From UBA1227 sp045642705 (GTDB lineage: Bacteria > Bacillota > Clostridia > Oscillospirales > Acutalibacteraceae): DNA of 64,000 nucleotides. The translations under genes were made by a program, and so were the position numbers. The notes under the pieces were generated by a model that was not told the origin of the DNA, made no database searches, and saw only the letters and a program-made list of their open reading frames with translations. How positions within the stretch are numbered: position 1 is the first letter of the stretch; the number at the start of each line of letters is the position of its first letter. Location: NCBI GenBank assembly GCA_045642705.1, contig JAZUJK010000009.1, positions 39,236 to 103,235 on the forward strand, given 5' to 3'. Below, in pieces: positions 34,576 to 42,825 of this stretch.

Positions 34576-35826
34576 ATGTCAAACTTTAGACCATTTAAAG
34601 CAGTGCGCCCACTCCCTTCCTATGCCAAGCTAGTCGCTGCACTTCCTTATGATGTTATGACATCAGACGAAGCGCGCGAGAAGGTCCAGGGCAATCCTTA
34701 TTCATTTCTCCATGTAGACAAAGCAGAGATCGACCTGCCACTCGGCACTGATATCTATTCAGATGAAGTATATGAGACAGCAGCAAGAAATCTCCGCAGT
34801 CTCAAGAATGATGAGATTATGAAACAGGATACTTATCCTTGCTACTACATATATGAGCAGGAGTGGCAGGGCCGCTCCCAGACAGGCCTCGTTGGCTGTG
34901 CGTCAATCGACGAATATCTGGACGGTCGCATCAAGAAGCACGAGCTCACTCGTGCTGACAAGGAGGCCGACCGTATCCGTCACGTTGACACATGCGATGC
35001 CAACACCGGCCCTATCTTCCTCACCTACAAGGGTGACGATGAAATCGACAAGATAATTGACATCTATAAAAAGACCAATATGCCTATATATGACTTTGAG
35101 TCAGAGGGCGAAGTACATAACAAAGTATGGGTTGTAAACAACGACAAGGGCGTTGTTGATATGCTACAAAAAGCATTCCAAAATGTTGAAGCGCTCTATA
35201 TTGCAGACGGCCATCACAGATGTGCATCCGCTGTAAAGGTTGGCGAGAAGCGCCGCGCTGATAATCCAGGCTTCACTGGTGATGAGGAGTTCAACTTCTT
35301 CCTCGCAGTTGCTTTTCCAAAAGATGAACTTCGCATTCTCGATTACAACCGCGTAATGAAGAATACCAAGGGTTACTCCAAGGAAGATTTCTTCAAAGCT
35401 ATAAATGAGAAGTTCACAATTGAGACAACACTCAATCTCGACCCTTATGCTCCAGAGGAGCGTCACTCATTTGGTATGTTCTTCCAGGGCAAATGGTATA
35501 GACTTATTGCCAAGGAAGGAACATATGATGAGAATGATCCTGTTGCATCTCTCGATGTTTCAATTCTCCAGGACAATCTCATCTCTCCTATTCTTGGAAT
35601 TGATGATCCGAGAACAGACAAGAACATCGATTTCGTTGGAGGAATTCGTGGTCTCGGTGAGCTCGAAGAGCGTTGCAAGGACGATATGGATATCGCCTTC
35701 TCAATGTTCCCAACATCCCTTGATGAACTCATTCGCATAGCAGATGCCGGAAAACTTATGCCACCTAAATCAACATGGTTTGAGCCTAAACTTCTCTCTG
35801 GTCTCTTCATCCACTTGCTTAAATAA
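34576..35826 (+). CDS. DUF1015 family protein
   Basis: A 416-residue soluble protein matching the DUF1015 family throughout: FRPFKAVRP at the N-terminus, PYDVM, NPYSFLHVDK, the HELTRADKEADRIRH segment (about 117-131) and IADGHHRCASA (about 213-223). The latter two conserved blocks look like an active or binding site. In anaerobes this gene is often near serine or phosphoglycerate metabolism genes, but no such gene is adjacent here and its reaction is unknown. Ribosome binding site AAGGAG. Confidence 0.88.
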   Translation: MSNFRPFKAVRPLPSYAKLVAALPYDVMTSDEAREKVQGNPYSFLHVDKAEIDLPLGTDIYSDEVYETAARNLRSLKNDEIMKQDTYPCYYIYEQEWQGRSQTGLVGCASIDEYLDGRIKKHELTRADKEADRIRHVDTCDANTGPIFLTYKGDDEIDKIIDIYKKTNMPIYDFESEGEVHNKVWVVNNDKGVVDMLQKAFQNVEALYIADGHHRCASAVKVGEKRRADNPGFTGDEEFNFFLAVAFPKDELRILDYNRVMKNTKGYSKEDFFKAINEKFTIETTLNLDPYAPEERHSFGMFFQGKWYRLIAKEGTYDENDPVASLDVSILQDNLISPILGIDDPRTDKNIDFVGGIRGLGELEERCKDDMDIAFSMFPTSLDELIRIADAGKLMPPKSTWFEPKLLSGLFIHLLK

Positions 35827-35835
35827 AAATAAAAA

Positions 35836-35859
35836 ACTCCCAGCCAATCGGCTGGGAGT
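35836..35859. terminator. Bidirectional terminator after the DUF1015 gene
   Basis: Ten-base stem ACTCCCAGCC / GGCTGGGAGT with an AATC loop, flanked by an A-run on the left and ATTTTTT on the right. It separates convergent genes. Confidence 0.88.
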
Positions 35860-35872
35860 AATTTTTTATCAA

Positions 35873-36190
35873 TTAGTCAACTGTATCTGTCTTAGCAACG
35901 CTTGTATCTGGAGTTGCTGTGCCAACTTCATGCTTAACGCCTGCTACCTTGTGGTCCTCACGGATTACGTTGTTAACTGTAACAACCTTGTGATCCTCAC
36001 GGATGTCATGAGTTCTAACGCTTGGATCTGGAGCAATATATTCTGCACGAACCTTAGCATCAAAGATGCCGTCCCATCCGTTGCGAATGAAGTCCATCAT
36101 ATCATCAAATGTTGAACTACAACCTGTAAATCCAAATACCATAACGAGTGCAAGAGCAATTGCTGCGATTCTTGACTTAATATTTTTCAT
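35873..36190 (-). CDS. Small lipoprotein of unknown function
   Basis: A 105-residue precursor with a signal peptide and lipobox FTGC (Cys about residue 24). The mature part holds DDMMDFIRNGWDGIFD and then two copies of IREDHKV about 13 codons apart; at the DNA level a 17-base segment (CTTGTGATCCTCACGGA with one change) is repeated 39 bases apart. Similar short lipoproteins are common in clostridial genomes without known function. It has its own promoter and ends at the shared terminator. Confidence 0.75.
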   Translation of the reverse strand: MKNIKSRIAAIALALVMVFGFTGCSSTFDDMMDFIRNGWDGIFDAKVRAEYIAPDPSVRTHDIREDHKVVTVNNVIREDHKVAGVKHEVGTATPDTSVAKTDTVD

Positions 36191-36234
36191 CTCAATACCT
36201 CCGAAATTTTATTCCGAAAAACTAATACACTAGA

Positions 36235-36263
36235 ATATTAACATACATATGCCAAATTATCAA
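36235..36263 (-). promoter_or_regulatory. Promoter of the small lipoprotein gene
   Basis: Minus strand TTGATA (36263-36258), 17-base spacer, extended -10 TGTTAATAT (TAATAT at 36240-36235). It begins 9 bases after the tRNA 3' end. Confidence 0.5.
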
Positions 36264-36271
36264 ATATAAAA

Positions 36272-36348
36272 TGGCACGCCCGGCCGGAGTCGAACCGGCG
36301 ACACATGGCGTCGGAGGCCATTGCTCTATCCAACTGAGCTACGGGCGC
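36272..36348 (-). tRNA. tRNA-Arg (anticodon CCG)
   Basis: A 77-base tRNA with encoded CCA. Acceptor GCGCCCG pairs with CGGGCGT (one G-U), D arm GCTCAGTTGGATAGAGC, anticodon stem ATGGC/GCCAT with loop CTCCGAC giving CCG, and T arm GCCGGTTCGAATCCGGC. It starts 6 bases after the stop codon of the upstream MBL-fold gene, so it is probably processed from that operon transcript. Confidence 0.95.
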
Positions 36349-36354
36349 ATTTTT

Positions 36355-37302
36355 CTATTTTGCAAAAGGCTTGTATCCAACGAATCTGGATTTGAATTCT
36401 CGTTGGTTGGACTTGGCCCCATAATAGATTAAGAACTGCTTCTTGGATGACGAATGTTTAAAGCAGATAAAGCTCGCATAATTTGTGCTCTGTATAGATG
36501 CGCTATATAGCAAATCTTTAAATTCCGAAACCCTAGAATAGTCAATGCTACGTGGGAAATAAGAACAATAAATCTTCTTGGTGCTGAGGTCACGGAAGTA
36601 CTTATCAAGGACCTCTGCATATCTATTGATTGGGACTGAGCCTGGCAACAACTGGATGCCAAGAGGTCCCATTGTATCGCCTGTAATTGCAAATTTATCA
36701 TCTGTAAAACATACAGATCCCTTAGTGTGGGATGGCAACAATTCAACCTTGATAGTTCTGCCACCCAGGTCGATTCCATCCTTGTATACTTTCTTGTCTA
36801 TTGGGACAAAGTTTGGAACTTTTTCCTGGCCAGTTATCTTGCGGACCGCAAGATTCATAAGCTTGGCCATTCTGAGGTCGGCCTTGTCAATCTGGACCTC
36901 ATCGAACTGGCCCGCTCCGCCTACCACTCCAAAATGGCCATGCGTGCAGATAACGGTTAGCGGCTTATCTGTAATCCCCTTGACAATCTCAAGCAGGTTA
37001 CCGCCTACACCGAGGCCTGTATCAATAAGAAGTGCCTTCTGTTTTCCAATTAGGAGATATGATTGAAAGACATAATCATTGGAGATTCTATAGGTGTTGT
37101 CACCTATCTCCTCCATTTTCAAGTCGGAGACAAATTTATCAACTGTGCGTTTCTTGAGCCAATCCGATGTAATAAATTGTTTCAGCAGAGAGAAGCCCGT
37201 CGAGCGAGCTTTCTTCTTACCATTTTCAATTGTAGAAACCAAGGATTCTGGCCAGCCTGCATAGGCCCAGCTTCTATCCATATCAAGTTTCGGCAAATTC
37301 AT
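36355..37302 (-). CDS. MBL-fold protein with altered metal site
   Basis: A 315-residue metallo-beta-lactamase-fold protein with a 65-residue N-terminal addition. The usual HxHxDH motif reads HGHFGV (121-126): the two His of HxH remain, but the Asp and following His are Gly and Val. A later His (LPSHTKGSV) and the ITGDT segment are kept. The second metal site is therefore probably lost, leaving at best a single metal. The substrate is unknown. GAGGAG 7 bases before the ATG at 37302 decides the start; it is adjacent to the tsaD stop. Last protein gene of dtd-polA-rimI-tsaD. Confidence 0.75.
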   Translation of the reverse strand: MNLPKLDMDRSWAYAGWPESLVSTIENGKKKARSTGFSLLKQFITSDWLKKRTVDKFVSDLKMEEIGDNTYRISNDYVFQSYLLIGKQKALLIDTGLGVGGNLLEIVKGITDKPLTVICTHGHFGVVGGAGQFDEVQIDKADLRMAKLMNLAVRKITGQEKVPNFVPIDKKVYKDGIDLGGRTIKVELLPSHTKGSVCFTDDKFAITGDTMGPLGIQLLPGSVPINRYAEVLDKYFRDLSTKKIYCSYFPRSIDYSRVSEFKDLLYSASIQSTNYASFICFKHSSSKKQFLIYYGAKSNQREFKSRFVGYKPFAK

Positions 37303-37303
37303 T

Positions 37304-38317
37304 CTAAAACTCCTCGTCAATTGGCATTGTTGCTCGTGCGTTGAGATCGAGACTTGCTCTCTTACCTGCAATGAATTCATAGTAGCCCTGGGCACCTACC
37401 ATAGCGGCGTTATCACCGCAGAGGCCAAGTTCTGGCATATAGAGCTGCCAGCCGTGACTATCGCACAAGTCACGCATGCGAGCTCGCAAAACCGAATTGG
37501 CAGATACGCCGCCGGCAAGAACAATCTTGTCATAACCGAGGTCCATCGCAGCCTTCTCTGTATTTTTCACGAGACAATCTACAACTGTAGATATAACGGA
37601 TGCGCCCATATTGGCAACATCCACAGTCTCGCCCTTTTGCTCAGCATTGTGAACAGTATTTATAACAAAAGTTTTAAGGCCTGAGAAACTAAAATCATAT
37701 GGGCTTCCCTCAACACGTGGATGAGGCATCTTATATGATGTAGGATCTCCGTCCTTTGCCACTCTATCAAGATTGAGACCACCAGGATATGGAAGTCCGA
37801 GCGTACGAGCCGACTTGTCCATACATTCGCCAGCAGCATCATCTCGAGTAAAGCCTACGATATTGTAATCTGTATAGGACTTAACCTCTATCAAATGAGT
37901 GTGTCCACCTGATACAACAAGAGCCAGGAATGGTGGTTCCAAGTCCTGAGTTGTTATATAGTTTGCGGCAATATGTGAGCGCAAATGATGTACTGGAACA
38001 AGTGGTTTTTGATATTTCAGTGCAAGACCCTTGGCGTAATTTACGCCGACGAGCAGCGCTCCAATTAGGCCAGGTGCAGCAGTGACAGCTATTGCATCGA
38101 TGTCATCCATCGTGCAACCGGCCTCACGTAGTGCCTGCTCTGTTATGCCAGAGATTGCCTCCGTATGTCTACGGGATGCTATCTCTGGAACAACGCCGCC
38201 ATATAGCTTGTGCTCCTCAACCTGAGATGCAATAACAGATGACAGCACATGGCGGCCATCTAAAACGACCGCAGTTGCAGTCTCATCGCAAGAAGATTCA
38301 ATACTTAAAATTTTCAA
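37304..38317 (-). CDS. tsaD: tRNA N6-threonylcarbamoyladenosine synthase subunit TsaD
   Basis: A 337-residue ASKHA-fold enzyme that transfers threonylcarbamoyl to A37 of ANN-decoding tRNAs. The metal-binding HHLRSH (HxxxH, about 109-114), SSCDETA near the N-terminus and VVSGGHTHL are intact. It overlaps rimI by 4 bases, the common rimI-tsaD pair; tsaB and tsaE are not in the window. Confidence 0.96.
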   Translation of the reverse strand: MKILSIESSCDETATAVVLDGRHVLSSVIASQVEEHKLYGGVVPEIASRRHTEAISGITEQALREAGCTMDDIDAIAVTAAPGLIGALLVGVNYAKGLALKYQKPLVPVHHLRSHIAANYITTQDLEPPFLALVVSGGHTHLIEVKSYTDYNIVGFTRDDAAGECMDKSARTLGLPYPGGLNLDRVAKDGDPTSYKMPHPRVEGSPYDFSFSGLKTFVINTVHNAEQKGETVDVANMGASVISTVVDCLVKNTEKAAMDLGYDKIVLAGGVSANSVLRARMRDLCDSHGWQLYMPELGLCGDNAAMVGAQGYYEFIAGKRASLDLNARATMPIDEEF

Positions 38318-38754
38318 TTCTTAAACCTCCTTGTCATAATAATTGCATCCTCATCTGGGTCCCGATAGAATCCAGGCCGAACACCTTCACGGAAGAATCC
38401 GTTTTCTTCATAGATTTTAATTGCCGTGCTGTTGGATGTCCGCACTTCAAGTGTTATAAAGCTCGCACCATTATTCATAGCATTGGTGGTTGCCCTCTCA
38501 ACAAGTGCTCTACCTATTCCATGTCCACGGTAATCTGGCAATACAGCAACATTGGTGATGAAACATTCATCCATCACCATATATGTTCCAATATATCCAA
38601 CGACCCTATCCTCTTCAATCGCTGTAAAGAAATAGGCATTTGGATTATTATAATATTCTTCAATTTGCGCGGCGGTCCAAGGATGCGCGAAGCAAGCTTT
38701 TTCAATCTCTGCAACATCCTCTATTGCGCCGAGTTTTAAAGAAATAACTTTCAT
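38314..38754 (-). CDS. rimI: Ribosomal-protein-alanine N-acetyltransferase RimI
   Basis: A 146-residue GNAT acetyltransferase. The acetyl-CoA loop VLPDYRGHGIGRALVERA (about 71-88) and SFITLEVRTSNSTAIKIYE-like C-terminal half match RimI, which acetylates ribosomal protein S18. It lies 5 bases after polA and overlaps tsaD by 4 bases. Confidence 0.92.
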   Translation of the reverse strand: MKVISLKLGAIEDVAEIEKACFAHPWTAAQIEEYYNNPNAYFFTAIEEDRVVGYIGTYMVMDECFITNVAVLPDYRGHGIGRALVERATTNAMNNGASFITLEVRTSNSTAIKIYEENGFFREGVRPGFYRDPDEDAIIMTRRFKN

Positions 38755-38759
38755 ACTTT

Positions 38760-41213
38760 CTATCCTTTTGCAAGATACCAGGTCTTACCGATATGTGCGT
38801 CCGAGAGGAGATCAACAGAAAGTGCACATGCATTTTCCATCTCTTCCTTAACTATTGCGCAGACAGTCTCTGCCTGGTCCTCCCTTGCCTCAACAATTAG
38901 TTCGTCGTGAATCTGCATGATGAGTTTTGCATCAAGACCCTCTGCTTCCAATCGATTATATACCTTGACCATCGCAATCTTGATTATATCAGCTGCTGTG
39001 CCTTGAATTGGCATATTGCGAGCAACTCGCTCGCCAAATGCACGCAGCATATGATTGGACGATGTGAGCTCAGGCAGATAGCGTCTGCGCTCATAGAGAG
39101 TCTTTACATATCCGTCATTCTTGGCCTCCAAGATTACATTTTTCATGTAATTGTCAACGCCAGAGAAATTAGCGAGATATCCATCGATATATTGAGATGC
39201 CTCAGCACGTGTAACACCTATATCCTTCGCAAGTGAGAAGGCACCGATACCATATACGATACCAAAGTTTACAGCCTTAGCTCTGCTACGCATTGTTGGT
39301 GTAACTTCCATAAAAGGCACTCCAAATACTTGGGATGCTGTAACTCTATGGATATCCTCACCGCTGCGGAATGCTTCAATCATATTGGCATCATTTGCCA
39401 TATGAGCGAGTACACGAAGCTCAATCTGTGAGTAGTCGGCATCTATCAATGTATAACCATCCTTGGCTACAAAGAACTTACGAAGTTCTGAGCCAAGTGG
39501 CTTTCTAACAGGAATATTTTGGAGATTAGGCTCAGTGGAAGAAATTCTGCCTGTCCTTGTCTCCTTTTGATTGAGTGTCGAATGAATTCTGCCGTCCTCG
39601 GCGATGCATGCAACAAGTCCATCACAATATGTGGACTTTAGCTTGGCAACGGTACGGTACTCTAGAATATCCGCAACAACCGGATATTCATCCGCGAGTT
39701 CCTCGAGCACATCAGCAGACGTTGAGTAGCCACTCTTAGTCTTTTTCTTGGCAGGTATGCCAAGCTTCTCAAAGAGTGCCTCGCCGAGCTGCTTTGGAGA
39801 ATTCAAATTAAATTCAAATCCACACTCGTCATATATCTTTCTTGTAATCTCATCCACGCGATTTGCTATTACTTTTCCATATTCAACCAAGCCATCGCGG
39901 TCAATATAGAAGCCGACGAGTTCCATTGATGCTAGAACTTCTGCCAATGAGATTTCCAGTGCTAGCAAATCAGCCTGATTGTTCTCATCAATCTGGCACA
40001 TGAGCTTATCAGCAAGAATTTCAAATGTACCTGCACCATACTCCTCAAGAAGGCGCTCAGCAGAGTAATCATTTGAATTAGGATTCAAAATATATGCAGC
40101 AAGTGATGAATCAAATTCAATACGTGGAACAGTATATCCACGCTTCAAGCCATAGGCATATAGGGACTTGGCATCAGATACATATTTCTTGATAGCCGCA
40201 TCACGCAACTTGTCCTCAAGCTCGCCATATGTTGCATCACTCGTGTCAAAAATATATAGTTTTTTATCGTCTGTAAAGGTATACGGCTTTACAGACTCTA
40301 CTTTTTCTGTTTTAGGTGCCTCAATCTTGGTCTCCATAGCCTCAGAATTTCGCAGTCCCAATGTGTCAATCATCTTGAACATCTCAAGGCTCGCGAGCAT
40401 ACGTGTTGCTGCCTCTGGATCCCCTGCTCCTACTCTATAGCTCTCAAGATTCGTATCAATTGGAGTCTCGAGACAGATAGTACCGAGGGTACGTGACAGA
40501 TAAGCATTGTCCTTATCAGCAATAAGTTTTGCCTTGACGCCAGCCTTGATATCAAGAGAATCAATATTCTCATAGATGTTATCAATGCTGCCAAATCTTG
40601 CAATGAGATCACCCGCAGTCTTCTCACCCACACCTGCAACACCTGGTATGCAGTCGGATGAGTCACCCTGGAGTGCCTTGATATCTATCATTTGAATTGG
40701 TGTAACACCATAGTTCTCTTTTATATATTTTGGTGTGCAACGTGTTGTAACTGTTCTGCCCATCTTGGTTGTTGGAAGAATTACAGTTACATTGTCACGA
40801 ATCAGCTGGAAACTGTCGCGGTCGCCTGTTGCAAGGAAACATTCGTCATCTGGGCCGCATGCCTTAGACAGTGTGCCGAGGATATCATCAGCCTCATATC
40901 CCTCGAGCTCTACGCACTTGATGCCGAGCAACGGAAGAAGTTCCTTTAGCACTGGCATCTGCTCTGCGAGCTCTGGTGGCATGCCATGACGGTTAGCCTT
41001 GTAACCGTCATACATCTTATGACGAAATGTTGGCGCACGTAAATCAAAGGCAACAGCGACCGCATCCGGTTCTACCTCTGCCTTGATTTTAGCAAATATT
41101 GAAAGAAAGCCATAGATACCATTAGTAAACCTACCATCCTTGGTAGTAAGCAGTTTGATACCATAGAAAGCTCTATTTATTATGCTATTTCCATCAATTA
41201 CAAGAAGTTTCAT
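38760..41213 (-). CDS. polA: DNA polymerase I with degenerate proofreading domain
   Basis: An 817-residue family A polymerase. The 5'-3' exonuclease (about 1-285) has DGNSI, FDLRAPTFRH, YEADDILGT and the Asp-rich ALQGDSSDCIPGVAGVGEKTA. The middle 3'-5' exonuclease-like region (about 305-470) is short and lacks the DxE metal motif, as in Bacillus enzymes. The polymerase domain has DADYSQIELRVLAH (motif A), RSRAKAVNFGIVYG (motif B) and MQIHDELIVEA (motif C). About 60-110 residues shorter than Bacillus or E. coli PolA, the loss being in the exonuclease region. Confidence 0.95.
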   Translation of the reverse strand: MKLLVIDGNSIINRAFYGIKLLTTKDGRFTNGIYGFLSIFAKIKAEVEPDAVAVAFDLRAPTFRHKMYDGYKANRHGMPPELAEQMPVLKELLPLLGIKCVELEGYEADDILGTLSKACGPDDECFLATGDRDSFQLIRDNVTVILPTTKMGRTVTTRCTPKYIKENYGVTPIQMIDIKALQGDSSDCIPGVAGVGEKTAGDLIARFGSIDNIYENIDSLDIKAGVKAKLIADKDNAYLSRTLGTICLETPIDTNLESYRVGAGDPEAATRMLASLEMFKMIDTLGLRNSEAMETKIEAPKTEKVESVKPYTFTDDKKLYIFDTSDATYGELEDKLRDAAIKKYVSDAKSLYAYGLKRGYTVPRIEFDSSLAAYILNPNSNDYSAERLLEEYGAGTFEILADKLMCQIDENNQADLLALEISLAEVLASMELVGFYIDRDGLVEYGKVIANRVDEITRKIYDECGFEFNLNSPKQLGEALFEKLGIPAKKKTKSGYSTSADVLEELADEYPVVADILEYRTVAKLKSTYCDGLVACIAEDGRIHSTLNQKETRTGRISSTEPNLQNIPVRKPLGSELRKFFVAKDGYTLIDADYSQIELRVLAHMANDANMIEAFRSGEDIHRVTASQVFGVPFMEVTPTMRSRAKAVNFGIVYGIGAFSLAKDIGVTRAEASQYIDGYLANFSGVDNYMKNVILEAKNDGYVKTLYERRRYLPELTSSNHMLRAFGERVARNMPIQGTAADIIKIAMVKVYNRLEAEGLDAKLIMQIHDELIVEAREDQAETVCAIVKEEMENACALSVDLLSDAHIGKTWYLAKG

Positions 41214-41224
41214 AATTTGCCTCT

Positions 41225-41671
41225 TTATAGTGTGTCGCTATCAAGAATAATTGTAAATGGACCATCATTAAGTAGTTCAACTTTCATATCAGCGCCAAAG
41301 CTACCAGTCTCAACTATTGGAACAGATTTCTTGCATTCGCTGATAATATACTCATACATTTCATTTGCGAAGTCAGGGGCACCAGCTTCTACAAATGAAG
41401 GGCGGAAGCCCTTCTTGCAGTTGGCGTAGAGAGTGAACTGCGACACCAAAAGGAGTGAGCCGCCAACCTGATCAAGTGACAAGTTTATCTTGTCATTTTC
41501 ATCATCGAAAATGCGCAGGCCAACCATCTTGTGAATCATCTTGTCGGCAATTTCCTTGGTGTCGCTATCCGCTACGCCAACAAGCACAAGAAAGCCTTTG
41601 CCTATTTCGCCTATTACTTTTTCATCTACTGTAACACTTGCATGTGTTACACGTTGAATTACAAATAACAT
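41225..41671 (-). CDS. dtd: D-aminoacyl-tRNA deacylase
   Basis: A 148-residue chirality-checking enzyme that removes D-amino acids from tRNA. The SQFTLYA motif (about 77-83) and the C-terminal GPF in place of the usual GPVT-type loop place it in the DTD family. Ribosome binding site AAGGAG. It starts the leftward run dtd-polA-rimI-tsaD, with an 11-base gap to polA. Confidence 0.92.
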   Translation of the reverse strand: MLFVIQRVTHASVTVDEKVIGEIGKGFLVLVGVADSDTKEIADKMIHKMVGLRIFDDENDKINLSLDQVGGSLLLVSQFTLYANCKKGFRPSFVEAGAPDFANEMYEYIISECKKSVPIVETGSFGADMKVELLNDGPFTIILDSDTL

Positions 41672-41731
41672 AGTTATTCTCCTTAAAAATGTTACTTATA
41701 ATAATACCACGAGATTGTTTTCTTTTCCACT

Positions 41732-41744
41732 CTACTTTGAGTAG
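41732..41744. promoter_or_regulatory. Short inverted repeat upstream of the XRE regulator promoter
   Basis: Arms CTACT / AGTAG around TTG, directly left of the -35 box. It might be the operator of the neighbouring regulator, but the arms are short. Confidence 0.3.
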
Positions 41745-41745
41745 G

Positions 41746-41774
41746 TTGTTTTTATTTTCGTGCTTTGATACTAT
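41746..41774 (+). promoter_or_regulatory. Promoter of the XRE-SOR-TipAS gene
   Basis: TTGTTT (41746-41751), 17-base spacer, TACTAT (41769-41774), ahead of AAGGGAG and the ATG at 41797. Confidence 0.5.
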
Positions 41775-41796
41775 GGTTGCGAAGGGAGATTTCGTA

Positions 41797-42726
41797 ATGA
41801 ATCAATATGTAACTGGCAATACAATAAAACGTCTTCGCGAGGACAGAGGTCTCACCCAAGCAGATCTTGCTAGCATGCTTGGCGTATCAGACAAGACAAT
41901 CTCAAAATGGGAAACAGGAAGAGGATATCCGGATATCACTCTACTTGAGCCTATTGGCGAGGCACTTCGCATCTCTATAGCAGAACTTTTATCTGGTGAA
42001 GAGATTAAAAATGTCAACATATCCGGCAATATGCTTCGCTCCAAAATTTATGTCTGCCCTATATGCGGAAATGTGATTCATAGCACAGGAAATGTATCGG
42101 TCACTTGCTGTGGAATAACTCTACCTTCACTTGAGCCGGAAGAGGCTGACGAAGCCCATCACTTCAGCATCGAGCATGTTGAAGACGAGATGTATGTAAC
42201 AATAAATCATGACATGACGAAGGGGCATTACATATCATTTATTGCATATGTAAATGACCACGATTTTGAACTTGTAAAACTCTATCCAGAGGGTCCAGCA
42301 GAGGCCCGTTTCAAATTTAGAAGAAAGGGCATATTGTACAGTTATTGCAATAAGCACGGGTTAAATAAGTTTATGCTAGAAGCAAAAGAAAAATGGGGTA
42401 CAACCCCACAGTGGAAAGAATTTGAAGAAAAGACGCAGAAAAAGAGCGAAACTGAGATGAATGACATGGGCGCAGACCTCATGAAACTCTTTTCAGAACT
42501 TGGCGAAATCAAGGACCAGGATCCTTCATCAGATGCCGCTCAAGCAAAGGTAAAATCAATTCAAGATTTCATAACCAAGAATTATTACACCTGCACAAAT
42601 GAGATTTTCAAATCTCTCTCACTCATGTATATTGAGGATGAGCGTTTTAGAGAGAATATCGATAAAGCCGGTGGCGCTGGCACAGCAGAATTTGCAAAAG
42701 CCGCAATCGACATTCTCACAAAATAA
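41797..42726 (+). CDS. XRE regulator fused to desulfoferrodoxin (superoxide reductase) and TipAS domains
   Basis: A 309-residue protein in three parts. Residues 5-60 are an XRE helix-turn-helix (TQADLASMLGVSDKTISKWE). Residues 83-190 match full-length desulfoferrodoxin: rubredoxin-like centre I Cys at 87, 90, 104 and 105, and centre II Fe ligands His122, His138, His144, Cys184 and His187, including the CNxHG motif. Residues 203-305 resemble the helical TipAS ligand-binding domain of MerR-type drug sensors. So it could bind DNA, sense or reduce superoxide, and bind a hydrophobic ligand. The ATG with AAGGGAG upstream is preferred over earlier in-frame codons. Not cotranscribed with a neighbour; it ends at its own terminator. 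Confidence 0.85.
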   Translation: MNQYVTGNTIKRLREDRGLTQADLASMLGVSDKTISKWETGRGYPDITLLEPIGEALRISIAELLSGEEIKNVNISGNMLRSKIYVCPICGNVIHSTGNVSVTCCGITLPSLEPEEADEAHHFSIEHVEDEMYVTINHDMTKGHYISFIAYVNDHDFELVKLYPEGPAEARFKFRRKGILYSYCNKHGLNKFMLEAKEKWGTTPQWKEFEEKTQKKSETEMNDMGADLMKLFSELGEIKDQDPSSDAAQAKVKSIQDFITKNYYTCTNEIFKSLSLMYIEDERFRENIDKAGGAGTAEFAKAAIDILTK

Positions 42727-42738
42727 AATAGTTTTAGG

Positions 42739-42766
42739 AACTAGGAGAATACATTTTCTCCTAGTT
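42739..42766 (+). terminator. Terminator of the XRE-SOR-TipAS gene
   Basis: Eleven-base stem AACTAGGAGAA / TTCTCCTAGTT with a 6-base loop followed by TTTTTATTTTT. Confidence 0.88.
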
Positions 42767-42825
42767 TTTTTATTTTTATTTATATGTTAATATAGTAGGT
42801 AGTTACTTATAGTAAGGAAGTTTTT

